DNA of 27,194 nt from JBCAWW01 sp039024315 (lineage in GTDB: Bacteria > Bacteroidota > Bacteroidia > J057): contig JBCCQN010000111.1 of NCBI GenBank assembly GCA_039024315.1, forward strand, positions 1 through 27,194. Direction: 5' to 3'. Within the stretch, counting starts at the first letter, position 1. Every line of letters starts with the position of its first letter. Positions 15,236-22,335 of this stretch are shown here, in pieces. Under the pieces are notes generated by a model. That model had not been told where the DNA came from, did no database searches, and worked only from the letters and a program-made list of their open reading frames with translations. The position numbers and the translations under genes were made by a program.

Positions 15236-16660
15236 ATGAATAAATACCTTGGTCTGATTGGGATGGTGGCGATTTTCAGTCTTAGCTGGCTCGCCTGTGG
15301 ACAGCAAGTGGACCCCTCAGTTTATAATCAAGCAGCGGCTAATCCCGGCTTTTATCACGTTGCGCAAAAAGATCTCACCGACATCATGGTGCATGATATC
15401 TTTTCGCCTCCTGTGGCCAGTCGCGTGTATAGCTACTGTAATATCGCTGCTTATGAAGCCCTACAACCCGCTTTCCCAGAATACAAAAGCCTAGCCGGTC
15501 AACTGACGGGCTTAAGTCCAGTGCCCCTACCAGATGGTCAGCAAGAGATCAACCATTCCCTCGCGGCTATGCATGCCTTCCTCAAGATGAAGCGTAAACT
15601 GGTTTTTTCGCAAGAAAAAATAGAGGCTTTTGAAACCAAAATGTACGCCCAATATAGAGCTACTGGTATGCCAGAGGCTGTGTTTGAACGTTCTATCGCC
15701 TATGGCAATACTGTCGCGGCTCATATTACGGCTTGGGCCGACAAAGACAACTATAAGGAGACCCGCACCGCTCCGCGCTACAACGTCACTACCGCCCTTG
15801 GTCGCTGGACGCCTACCCCTCCCGATTATATGGATGCCATTGAACCCCACTGGAATACCATCCGACCTTTTATCATCGATTCTGCTACACAATTCATACC
15901 GATCCGGCCCACTGCTCTAGCAATGAATGCAGACGGCAAAGGCTTGGATGAAAACAGTAAGTTTTACGAAGAGTTGATGGAAGTCTATAAGGCGGTCAAA
16001 GAGCGGACGCCAGAGACAGAGGAAATCGCTGAGTTTTGGGATTGTAATCCATTTGCAACGGAGCACATCGGGCATGTTGTCTATGCGATCAAAAAAATCA
16101 GCCCCGGTGGCCATTGGATGGGCATTACCACTCAGGTCCTACGTAAAGAAGAAGCAGATTTGATGAAGTCAGTCGCGGTTTACACCAGCGTTGCCGTCGC
16201 TTTGGCGGATGCTTTTATTAGCTGCTGGGATGAGAAATATCGCTCCAACCTCATTCGTCCAGAGACCGTAATCAATGAATATATCGATCCGGATTGGCGT
16301 CCCCTATTGCAAACGCCTCCTTTTCCTGAGTACACTTCTGGCCATAGTGTGATCTCTACAGCCGCTGCGCTAACGCTCACCAATTGGTTTGGCGATAGCT
16401 ATGGGTTTGCCGACTCTACGGAGGTTGAATTTGACCTACCGGTTCGTTCTTACGACTCTTTCCTCGCCGCTTCTCAAGAAGCCGCAGTTAGTCGACTTTA
16501 TGGAGGGATTCATTATCGTCCAGCCATTGATCAAGGCGTAGCCCAAGGAGAAAAAGTAGGGAACTATGTTATCGCTAATCTCGAATTTCTCCAAAATGGG
16601 CAAGCAGAAGAGGAAAAGAAGGCGAGTATAGAACAAGCTATTAGCGAAGGCAACAAATAG
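15236..16660 (+). CDS. Vanadium-dependent haloperoxidase / PAP2-family lipoprotein
   Basis: A 474-residue exported protein with a lipobox-like signal (LSWLACGQ, Cys21). The C-terminal half carries the three motifs of the vanadium haloperoxidase/acid phosphatase superfamily: K334-x6-R341-P, then YTSGH (Ser368, Gly369, His370), then S419-R420-x5-H426. The axial His426 and all anion-binding residues are present, so an active site for vanadate or phosphate is intact. Peroxidase versus phosphatase cannot be decided from sequence; the long N-terminal helical region is typical of the bacterial haloperoxidase-annotated group. It has its own promoter at 15183-15214 and a strong terminator at 16757-16786, so it is a single-gene unit. 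Confidence 0.88.
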   Translation: MNKYLGLIGMVAIFSLSWLACGQQVDPSVYNQAAANPGFYHVAQKDLTDIMVHDIFSPPVASRVYSYCNIAAYEALQPAFPEYKSLAGQLTGLSPVPLPDGQQEINHSLAAMHAFLKMKRKLVFSQEKIEAFETKMYAQYRATGMPEAVFERSIAYGNTVAAHITAWADKDNYKETRTAPRYNVTTALGRWTPTPPDYMDAIEPHWNTIRPFIIDSATQFIPIRPTALAMNADGKGLDENSKFYEELMEVYKAVKERTPETEEIAEFWDCNPFATEHIGHVVYAIKKISPGGHWMGITTQVLRKEEADLMKSVAVYTSVAVALADAFISCWDEKYRSNLIRPETVINEYIDPDWRPLLQTPPFPEYTSGHSVISTAAALTLTNWFGDSYGFADSTEVEFDLPVRSYDSFLAASQEAAVSRLYGGIHYRPAIDQGVAQGEKVGNYVIANLEFLQNGQAEEEKKASIEQAISEGNK

Positions 16661-16756
16661 ATTAGAAGATTTTAATATTTGCGAGGAAATCTTATCTTAG
16701 GAACGATTACTACTGAATAAGAACTACTGAAATCTGCGAAAACATACCACTACTAG

Positions 16757-16786
16757 ACGGGATATCGATTGATATCCCGTTTTTTA
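16757..16786 (+). terminator. Rho-independent terminator of the haloperoxidase gene
   Basis: ACGGGATATC (16757-16766) and GATATCCCGT (16771-16780) form a perfect 10-bp stem with a GATT loop, followed by TTTTTT. It lies about 97 nt after the stop codon. Confidence 0.9.
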
Positions 16787-16830
16787 TTGGACTAAATCGT
16801 TTTCGTTTGAAGCCAGTTCGATTATTCCAT

Positions 16831-16965
16831 TTAAGTACTTAGACCATAGTATTCAGTATTAAGACCCAAGAAAATTGAGTAGTAGGATTCATCAAGACCA
16901 TATTCTCGGTACTGAATACTCCCGAAAGCTTTCGGGATACTTTCTACTCTTTACTCAATAAGGAC
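16831..16965 (+). repeat. 135-bp dispersed repeat, copy A
   Basis: This copy matches the reverse complement of 22471-22605. The first 35 nt have 3 mismatches and a 41-nt block near the right side has 2, while the middle 42 nt are diverged. Inside, AGTATTCAGTA (16848-16858) and TACTGAATACT (16910-16920) are perfect inverted repeats, and the palindrome CCCGAAAGCTTTCGGG lies at 16921-16936. Confidence 0.75.
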
Positions 16966-16985
16966 TACTACAAAAACGAAATCAC

Positions 16986-18338
16986 ATGAAAATAGCGAAA
17001 CCGAGCCTGAGCTTCTGGCAGATATTCAATATGAATGTCGGCTTTCTCGGCATCCAATTTAGCTTTGGCCTCCAGCAAACAGCGGTCAATCCGATATTTT
17101 CCTTCCTCGGGGCTAGCCCCGAAGATTTGCCTCTCCTCAATATTGCAGGGCCTGTAACCGGCCTTATCATTCAGCCAATTATTGGGGCGATTTCAGACAA
17201 AACTTGGTCTCCCCGTTGGGGGCGTCGCAAGCCCTTCTTTCTGATCGGGGCTTTGATCGGAAGTTTATGTCTGTTTGCTTTTCCTTTTAGTCCAGCGCTT
17301 TGGTTTGCCGTCGGTCTCTTGTGGATTCTAGATGTGGGTAATAACATGGCCATGGAGCCTTATCGCGCCTTCGTAGGGGACAAACTTCCCGAAAAACAGC
17401 TCAGTCTTGGCTATCAAATGCAAAGTCTTTTCGTTGGTGCAGGTATTGTTCTCGCCAACGCTTCAATCTTTTTGTTTCAGGATTGGTTTGGCGGAGGTGA
17501 GATAGCCACAGAAAGTGTCGATTCTATCCCTCGTTGGCTTTACTACTCTTTCTTTATCGGAGCGATATTATCGGTAGCAACTATCCTCTGGTCAGTACTT
17601 AAAACGCCAGAGATCCCGCCTTCTGATGAGGAACTCGAAGAGATGAAACGCCACAATGCAGCTCCACTGGCAGACCGTATTGCCGCTCCTTTCAATGAAA
17701 TCGTGGAGGCGATCAAAGACATGCCCCAATTTATGTGGAAGCTGTCTGGGGTCTATCTTTTTCAATGGTATGCCTTGTTTGTCTATTGGCAGTTTATCGC
17801 CCCTCTTTTCAAAGAATCTATGGGCATGGATGGTTCTGAGGCCCTCAGTCAAGCCGCCAAAATGAACACCACTTACAATATTACAACCATGATTGTAGCC
17901 TTGGCGCTCGTACCATTAGCGATGCGCTTTGGCAACAAAAAAGTTTATACTGGCAGCCTATTTCTCACAGGCATTGCGATGCTCTCCATTCCCTATATCA
18001 ATGATCCATTGCTGGTCCTCTTTCCGATGGTCCTCTTTGGTATCGGCTGGGCGGCGATGATGGGAATCCCCTATTCGATGGTTTCTAAAATTGTACCACA
18101 GGAGAGAAGGGGAGTCTATATGGGGATCCTCAATATGATGATCGTGATACCGATGGGGATTCAAACCCTGACCTTTGGGCCGATAGTTAAGTATGCCTTA
18201 GAAGGTAGCGCTGTCCAAGCGATCATATTTGGAGGAGTATTTTTTCTTATCGCAGGTGCCCTCGCCTTGCGCTTGCGCGAACCAGCATCTAATAGTGATA
18301 ATGCGGACAGTCCGATGCCGATGGGAGGAGGCCATTGA
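16986..18338 (+). CDS. MFS transporter, sugar (GPH/SLC45-like) type
   Basis: A 450-residue permease with about 12 predicted membrane helices. The start FWQIFNMNVGFLGIQFSFGLQQTAVNPIF and the loop 2-3 motif SDKTWSPRWGRRKPF (about 69-84) are characteristic of the branch that includes sucrose and maltose symporters; the R-W-G-R-R-K-P block replaces the usual MFS motif A. A cation-coupled mono-, di- or oligosaccharide is the likely substrate. The ATG at 16986 follows repeat copy A directly. A mini-hairpin element lies 12 nt after the stop and the next gene converges on it. Confidence 0.87.
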   Translation: MKIAKPSLSFWQIFNMNVGFLGIQFSFGLQQTAVNPIFSFLGASPEDLPLLNIAGPVTGLIIQPIIGAISDKTWSPRWGRRKPFFLIGALIGSLCLFAFPFSPALWFAVGLLWILDVGNNMAMEPYRAFVGDKLPEKQLSLGYQMQSLFVGAGIVLANASIFLFQDWFGGGEIATESVDSIPRWLYYSFFIGAILSVATILWSVLKTPEIPPSDEELEEMKRHNAAPLADRIAAPFNEIVEAIKDMPQFMWKLSGVYLFQWYALFVYWQFIAPLFKESMGMDGSEALSQAAKMNTTYNITTMIVALALVPLAMRFGNKKVYTGSLFLTGIAMLSIPYINDPLLVLFPMVLFGIGWAAMMGIPYSMVSKIVPQERRGVYMGILNMMIVIPMGIQTLTFGPIVKYALEGSAVQAIIFGGVFFLIAGALALRLREPASNSDNADSPMPMGGGH

Positions 18339-18350
18339 GCCTAGGGAGTT

Positions 18351-18368
18351 AAGCGTTCCGCGCAGCGG
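18351..18368 (+). repeat. AAGCGTT mini-hairpin element, copy 5
   Basis: AAGCGTT, stem CCGC / GCGG, loop GCA, then TAA. Compared with copies 3 and 4, both partners of the second stem pair have changed (T-A to C-G), so pairing is conserved. Confidence 0.7.
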
Positions 18369-18387
18369 TAAGCCTAAAGATGATCCT

Positions 18388-18431
18388 AAAAAAGTAAGTG
18401 CCGCAGCTGTAGATGACAGACTTGCGGCACT
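18388..18431 (-). terminator. Probable terminator of the 18462-19304 gene
   Basis: AGTGCCGCA (18397-18405) and TGCGGCACT (18423-18431) pair perfectly over 9 bp. On the minus strand the stem is followed by TAC and six T (complement of 18388-18393). The 17-nt loop and the 3-nt gap before the T-run make it a little atypical. Confidence 0.65.
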
Positions 18432-18461
18432 ATTATTAGACTGATTGCTATTCAATTCATT

Positions 18462-19304
18462 TTACTCTAAGATTACTTCTGTACCTCTGCAACTACCGGT
18501 ATAATTTGTGAAGACAATTTTTGTAGGTTGCGCGCCATTGGTGTCAGTGATCGTCCATTCTGCTTGTTGATCAGCCGCATCCTTTTGGATAGTAGGGCAT
18601 GAAGTACAATTACCTCCTTCGACACTAAGCTGAGCTGTTTGCAAAGCGTGGTTGTAACCGGAACCATCGACCTTAATTTTGTAAACATTAGGAGAGGAAG
18701 AAGGTAGCAAAGTAATTTGGATACCCCCACAGCCTTGAGAAGTACTTGAGGTACCCAAGCGGAAGGGCATATCATAAGCCGAGCTAAAACCGGTAAAGGC
18801 GGCTGTATTTTTTGAGGTCGTGCTCACCGGATTGGCATAAGCCTTACCACCTGATACGACATTGCTCGCGCGACCTACCATTAAATTACCACCAGTGACA
18901 GTTAGCTTCAAAGTGTAGAGAGAACCTGCTTGAAAGGGTACTTCTTCGGAGAGTTCTAAGGTTATTTCAGTGCCAAAATTAGCGGGCTTAGAGGATAGCT
19001 CATCATCCACGTAGATTCGCTTTGAGGCAGATACTGATTCTCCCTCAAAAATTTCTAGCTTATAACGAACAGGGCTATTGCCGCTGCCCCAGAAGGTGAA
19101 TTCAGTGAATGCATTACTTCCATCTGAGCTACAGCTACCATCAGCTATAAAGCTTTGTCCAAATGAATCTCCACTAAAAAAATGTCCCATAACCTTTCCT
19201 CGTTCTTTTGAGCTAAGTGAATTATTTTCACATTGTGCGGCTAGGTTAGAGATCGCCATCATAGAGAAAACAAAACAAGCGAGAAGATTTACTAGATTTT
19301 TCAT
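18462..19304 (-). CDS. Secreted protein of unknown function
   Basis: A 280-residue protein with a signal peptide (about 1-23, ending NLAAQ) and no domain that I recognise. It is Ser/Thr/Gly-rich and appears to be all beta. The region of about 30-190 (FGQSFIADGSCSSDGSNAFTEFTFWGSG, then strands such as YKLEIFEGES and LYTLKLTVTGG) resembles a jelly-roll or carbohydrate-binding-like sandwich. The C-terminal ~90 residues hold four Cys residues (GCGG, GGNCTSC, GSCRG) that may form disulfides. No sorting domain is visible. A 12-bp direct repeat with 21-bp period lies 133-165 nt upstream of its start, and a terminator follows it. Confidence 0.75.
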   Translation of the reverse strand: MKNLVNLLACFVFSMMAISNLAAQCENNSLSSKERGKVMGHFFSGDSFGQSFIADGSCSSDGSNAFTEFTFWGSGNSPVRYKLEIFEGESVSASKRIYVDDELSSKPANFGTEITLELSEEVPFQAGSLYTLKLTVTGGNLMVGRASNVVSGGKAYANPVSTTSKNTAAFTGFSSAYDMPFRLGTSSTSQGCGGIQITLLPSSSPNVYKIKVDGSGYNHALQTAQLSVEGGNCTSCPTIQKDAADQQAEWTITDTNGAQPTKIVFTNYTGSCRGTEVILE

Positions 19305-19436
19305 GTTTGAAAAGGGTTGATGATTTGACCTACTCTATTAAGGATTTTCGGCACTCTCCTTTTGAATGATTGCCTCATTTGAGTTACTCATTCGGTACAT
19401 CAACAAAGCTCCGCTATTTAGTTCAATAGGCCGTAT

Positions 19437-19469
19437 CATTTTTCACCAATCATCTCCCATTTTTCACCA
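19437..19469. promoter_or_regulatory. 12-bp perfect direct repeat with 21-bp period
   Basis: CATTTTTCACCA occurs at 19437-19448 and again at 19458-19469, two helical turns apart. Such paired half-sites on one DNA face are typical of dimeric activators, including LytTR-type regulators. It lies upstream of the minus-strand secreted-protein gene. Confidence 0.45.
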
Positions 19470-19525
19470 TTTTGCAGGAATTTTCGATTTTCAGGGGTAT
19501 TTAGACTCGATTTCTTTGGGGTGGC

Positions 19526-19543
19526 TTGCTTCGCAGAACGCTT
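19526..19543 (-). repeat. AAGCGTT mini-hairpin element, copy 6
   Basis: AAGCGTT, arms CTGC / GCAA, loop GAA; the outermost pair is mismatched. It is preceded by GGAGAT, like the AGAGAT before copy 1. Confidence 0.6.
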
Positions 19544-19553
19544 ATCTCCAAAC

Positions 19554-19596
19554 AAAAAAATAGCGTGAGAGCCCAAAAGTTTAGGCTATCACGCTA
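19554..19596 (-). terminator. Rho-independent terminator of the 19614-20117 gene
   Basis: TAGCGTGA (19561-19568) pairs perfectly with TCACGCTA (19589-19596), and a further 4 bp follow after one mismatch. The minus strand continues into seven T (complement of 19554-19560). It begins 17 nt after the stop codon. Confidence 0.85.
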
Positions 19597-19613
19597 CTCC
19601 TTAGTTCGATTTT

Positions 19614-20117
19614 TTATCGATCTAGGCCAATCCCAATGGCAAAGCCAACACTATGTCGGATGGTCTCCGCCTGATAAGCCGGCGTGTAGGCCAACTTAAA
19701 AAAGATACCCCCATTCTTGTCCGGATGATAGCGAAGCCCGAGGATACCAGTAGGTACAATCTCAAAGCCATCTTCCAGCCAGTTGTTGTCAAAGGCGATA
19801 CGAGTGCCACCGCCAATCTCTCCGTAGATATGATCAGCACCCGCGAGAAAACTAAGCGTAGCCGGTATGCCATAATCAATCACTCCTTCCCCTTCGGGAA
19901 AGGCAGCGATCCCAAAACGACCGGTGGCACCTATATGATCTGTTTGCAGAAACATTTGCTCATAATTGAGCGAGAGCTTGCCACCATTTCCCATCACCTC
20001 TAAAAAGATGACATTGGGTGAGAGGACACTGTGGGCCTTAGGCCTCAAAAACTGAGCGTTCAGCGCAGCTGTAAATACTAGGGTAAAGCAAAATAAGAGC
20101 AAGAATGATTTCACCAT
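19614..20117 (-). CDS. Exported, probably outer-membrane-associated protein of unknown function
   Basis: A 167-residue product with a signal peptide (about 1-21, FTAALNAQF). Alternating hydrophobic/polar stretches with aromatic ends (LSLNYEQMFLQTDHIGATGRFGIAAF, GGIFFKLAYTPAYQAE) and a C-terminal strand ending in GFAIGIGLDR suggest a small beta-barrel of the outer membrane. No family is recognised with certainty. The start at 20117 gives a clean signal peptide; the frame extends to 20141. An 18-bp inverted repeat lies 54 nt upstream. Mini-hairpin copy 7 overlaps the signal peptide coding region. Confidence 0.7.
   Translation of the reverse strand: MVKSFLLLFCFTLVFTAALNAQFLRPKAHSVLSPNVIFLEVMGNGGKLSLNYEQMFLQTDHIGATGRFGIAAFPEGEGVIDYGIPATLSFLAGADHIYGEIGGGTRIAFDNNWLEDGFEIVPTGILGLRYHPDKNGGIFFKLAYTPAYQAETIRHSVGFAIGIGLDR
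20054..20071 (+). repeat. AAGCGTT mini-hairpin element, copy 7 (inside signal peptide)
   Basis: GAGCGTT (one change from AAGCGTT), stem CAGC / GCTG, loop GCA, then TAA. The second stem pair is A-T here, against T-A or C-G elsewhere, a third compensated variant. Confidence 0.6.
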
Positions 20118-20170
20118 GTTTGCATAGGTGTTAAAAATCATAAACTAGCACTCACTACGCACATTAAGAA

Positions 20171-20188
20171 ATTCCTTATTTAAGGAAT
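20171..20188. promoter_or_regulatory. 18-bp inverted repeat, possible operator
   Basis: ATTCCTTA and TAAGGAAT form a perfect inverted repeat around TT, 54 nt before the ATG at 20117. It has no T-run, so it is more likely a protein-binding site than a terminator. Confidence 0.35.
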
Positions 20189-20234
20189 ATTACATGACTA
20201 GAGTTTTATAAATGGGAAGCTTTTGTATTTATGC

Positions 20235-20301
20235 TGTAGGGGGTTGCTCTCGCTTTGCGGAACGCTTATTCCTGCGGATCGGCAAGCTTGCCGCCCCTAC
20301 A
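20235..20301. repeat. 30-bp palindrome split by a 37-nt insert
   Basis: TGTAGGGG (20235-20242) and the downstream segment 20280-20301 would join into a perfect 30-bp palindrome with arms TGTAGGGGCGGCAAG and CTTGCCGCCCCTACA. The interval 20243-20279 interrupts the left arm and carries mini-hairpin copy 8. Confidence 0.65.
20250..20267 (-). repeat. AAGCGTT mini-hairpin element, copy 8
   Basis: AAGCGTT, arms CCGC / GCGA (outer pair mismatched), loop AAA. It lies inside the interrupted palindrome at 20235-20301. Confidence 0.6.
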
Positions 20302-20310
20302 ACTGATTGA

Positions 20311-20335
20311 AGGTGCGCGTATGTAAGCCGCACCT
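20311..20335. repeat. Hairpin beyond the lytT-like gene
   Basis: AGGTGCG (20311-20317) and CGCACCT (20329-20335) form a perfect 7-bp stem with an 11-nt loop. It lies about 42 nt beyond the stop of the minus-strand LytTR regulator, but has no T-run, so it is only a weak terminator candidate. Confidence 0.4.
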
Positions 20336-20342
20336 GAGAGAG

Positions 20343-20360
20343 AAGCGTTCTGCGCAGCAG
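20343..20360 (+). repeat. AAGCGTT mini-hairpin element, copy 9
   Basis: AAGCGTT, stem CTGC / GCAG, loop GCA, then CAAA. It lies 16 nt from the stop codon of the LytTR regulator gene. Confidence 0.7.
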
Positions 20361-20376
20361 CAAAGGTCCCAACTGA

Positions 20377-21075
20377 TTATAATCCTCGGCTCCACAAACT
20401 ATTTACTTTACGCTTGTACGTTTGACCAATTGGGATCTTATGGTTTCTGATCAGGATTTGGTTGCCTTCGATAGTTTCTATTCTCTCGACAGAAACGATG
20501 AAAGATCTGTGCACTCTTAGAAATTTGCCTTCTGAGAGTAGGGAATCAAAACTGGAAATTTTTTCATGGCTTACTATGCACTCTTCAGCCAAAAAGACCT
20601 TAGAATAATTACCATATGCCTCAATAAATAATATATCGCCTAGATGTATTTGGTGCATCTTTTTGTCTCCTTTGAGGAAAAAGCTAGCGTTTTCTTTTGG
20701 GGTAGAGGGCGTAAAAGTAGCAGGTGGGTAATCCACTACTTTGTTGATTGCTTTCAGGAACCGATCAAGTGAAAAAGGCTTTAGCAGGTAGTCTGCCACA
20801 TCCAGTTCATAGCCTTCAAGGGCAAATTCTTTATAGGCGGAGGTCACAATTACCTTAGGATGTTGGGCTAAACTTTTTAGGAGATCAAAGCCAGAAAGTT
20901 TGGGCATGTTGATATCTAAGAAGATCAAATCCACTTTCGTTTTTGCTAATAATTGCATCGCTTCAAAAGCATTGTAGCAGTTAGCTGCTTTTGTTAGATG
21001 GGGCAAATTTTCGCAATATCCCTCGATAATTCGGTGTGCGATGGGTTCATCATCGATAATGCAGTAGGTTATCAT
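20377..21075 (-). CDS. LytTR-family response regulator
   Basis: A 232-residue regulator, partner of the kinase 15 nt upstream. The receiver domain (1-120) has Asp8/Asp9 and phospho-acceptor Asp54 in VDLIFLDINMPKLSG, and Lys in DYLLKPF. The LytTR DNA-binding domain (about 135-230) has FLKGDKKMHQIHLGDILFIEAYGNYSKV, then LPS-type FLRVHRSFIVSVERIETIEGNQI and IPIGQTYKRKV. LytTR proteins bind pairs of direct repeats about 21-22 bp apart; such a pair is visible upstream of this operon at 22307-22335. The likely target is this operon or the divergent transporter. Confidence 0.94.
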   Translation of the reverse strand: MITYCIIDDEPIAHRIIEGYCENLPHLTKAANCYNAFEAMQLLAKTKVDLIFLDINMPKLSGFDLLKSLAQHPKVIVTSAYKEFALEGYELDVADYLLKPFSLDRFLKAINKVVDYPPATFTPSTPKENASFFLKGDKKMHQIHLGDILFIEAYGNYSKVFLAEECIVSHEKISSFDSLLSEGKFLRVHRSFIVSVERIETIEGNQILIRNHKIPIGQTYKRKVNSLWSRGL

Positions 21076-21090
21076 ATTTATTCCCGCCTG

Positions 21091-22236
21091 TTAATGGGTT
21101 TGAATGTTTAATTTCACCTTGAAAATCTCTCCTGTCTGTTCGATTTTTAGTTGATACTGGTGCTGGTAAATATATGCTAAGCGTTTTTTCAAATTTTCTA
21201 ATCCTATACCGGGTTTATCGTTGATGTTAGAAGCATCATAATTGTTCTTGATCTCAAACTGTATCTGATGTCCGTCTGTCCGTAATGTTAATTGGACAAA
21301 GGCATTTTCTGTCAAGTTTTCAACCCCATGCTTAAAGGCATTTTCTAACAGGATGATAAAAAGTAGTGGGGCCACTTTTATTTCTCCATTGGCTTTTGCA
21401 TCAAAATGAATATCAACTTTTTTTTGATAGCGGATCTTATGTAAATCGATATAGGCTTTTAAATACGCTATTTCGTCGGCAAGCTTAACCAAATCCTTTT
21501 TCCCTTCATAAATGGTGTATCGCATCATGTCAGAAAGTTTTAACACTACCTCAGGCGCTTGGTCCGACTTTTCGACCACTAAGCCATATAAATTATTTAA
21601 GGTATTAAAGAAAAAATGAGGGTTAATCTGACTCTTTAATAAGGCTAATTCTGTATTGGTTTGATTTAATTGAAGGCTAATTAGCCATTCCAATTGCTGG
21701 TAGATCCATAAAATGACGGTGCAAGAAGCGGATATGGTGATAAAATACCCTATCAACGGCAGGTGCACTTCCTCAAAAGTATTCGCAGTCCTAAAGACAT
21801 AAAAGTAGAGGATCACTACACCATAAATACTAGCTATGATATACACGTATTTTTTAATGAGCTTTGGCAATAGCACATAAGACAGACCAAACCAAAAAAG
21901 AATTAAGGAGGGAATCGAGATTAGATTATTAATAGGGAGTGCGAGATACTCTTGGTTAACAAAAACGATTAGCAACAACGAAAACACCCCTAGTACAATG
22001 TAGGCTGATACTCTAGCCACTAGAAAGGAGCTAATTAGCCATGCTACTAAAAAACCAATAAAATTGGTGGCAAAAATGATAGGGTTAAACCTCCCATCAA
22101 CAAAAAAAGAAATCCAAAACCTACCACTGAACAATGCGAGGGTACCAATAAGGCTTATTAAAAGCCCAATTATGATAGCTTTTCGGTTCTTTTTGATTAA
22201 TCCTCTCAGCTGAGAGATGTTCTGACTTTCTGTCAT
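21091..22236 (-). CDS. LytS/YesM-type membrane sensor histidine kinase
   Basis: A 381-residue kinase. The N-terminal ~170 residues hold about six hydrophobic helices with very short loops, so the sensor is probably embedded in the membrane. The His_kinase domain has LKSQINPHFFFNTLNNLYGL with phospho-acceptor His207, and the ATPase has LFIILLENAFKHGVE (N-box) and KPGIGLENLKKRL (G-box). It has no periplasmic sensor domain, a pattern known for sensors that read membrane state or a transporter partner. An in-frame ATG at 22284 gives a 397-residue form; I prefer 22236 because MTESQNIS precedes the first TM with fewer extra residues, but the choice is uncertain. It forms an operon with the LytTR regulator. 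Confidence 0.9.
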   Translation of the reverse strand: MTESQNISQLRGLIKKNRKAIIIGLLISLIGTLALFSGRFWISFFVDGRFNPIIFATNFIGFLVAWLISSFLVARVSAYIVLGVFSLLLIVFVNQEYLALPINNLISIPSLILFWFGLSYVLLPKLIKKYVYIIASIYGVVILYFYVFRTANTFEEVHLPLIGYFITISASCTVILWIYQQLEWLISLQLNQTNTELALLKSQINPHFFFNTLNNLYGLVVEKSDQAPEVVLKLSDMMRYTIYEGKKDLVKLADEIAYLKAYIDLHKIRYQKKVDIHFDAKANGEIKVAPLLFIILLENAFKHGVENLTENAFVQLTLRTDGHQIQFEIKNNYDASNINDKPGIGLENLKKRLAYIYQHQYQLKIEQTGEIFKVKLNIQTH

Positions 22237-22306
22237 TTTGAGGGCATTTGTAGTAGCATTAAGGATTCGAATATAGAATTGCAAAGGAGATTTTGAAATA
22301 AAGGAT

Positions 22307-22335
22307 GTTGAACAACGGCATTTTAGGGTTGAACA
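22307..22335. promoter_or_regulatory. Candidate LytTR-type operator
   Basis: GTTGAACA occurs at 22307-22314 and at 22328-22335, exactly 21 bp apart. Two direct half-sites two helical turns apart are the established layout for LytTR-domain regulators, and one is encoded just downstream. The site is 71-99 nt upstream of the kinase start at 22236, suggesting autoregulation; it is about 320 nt from the ABC gene. Confidence 0.5.

Larger units (their letters stand above)
16661..16985. other. Intergenic region with terminator and 135-bp repeat
   Basis: There is no gene. From left to right it holds two close ACTACTGAA units (16709, 16723), the terminator at 16757-16786, and repeat copy A (16831-16965), which ends only about 20 nt before the MFS start. 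No promoter matching TAnnTTTG is evident, so the MFS promoter may lie in the repeat itself. Confidence 0.6.
19305..19553. other. Intergenic region upstream of the secreted-protein gene
   Basis: No credible gene is present; the only plus-strand frame (19366-19563) has no recognisable features. It contains the direct repeat at 19437-19469 and mini-hairpin copy 6 at 19526-19543. Confidence 0.5.

Noticed and set aside
15236..16660. A degenerate third motif in the haloperoxidase (Asp further from His426 than usual)
   Set aside because: The Asp at about 432 is displaced, but SR-x5-H is intact and the variant H-Y-R-P-A-I-D is, from memory, normal in this bacterial subgroup.
19366..19563. A 65-codon plus-strand open frame
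   Set aside because: It passes through the direct repeat, a mini-hairpin and a terminator, so its sequence is explained by those.
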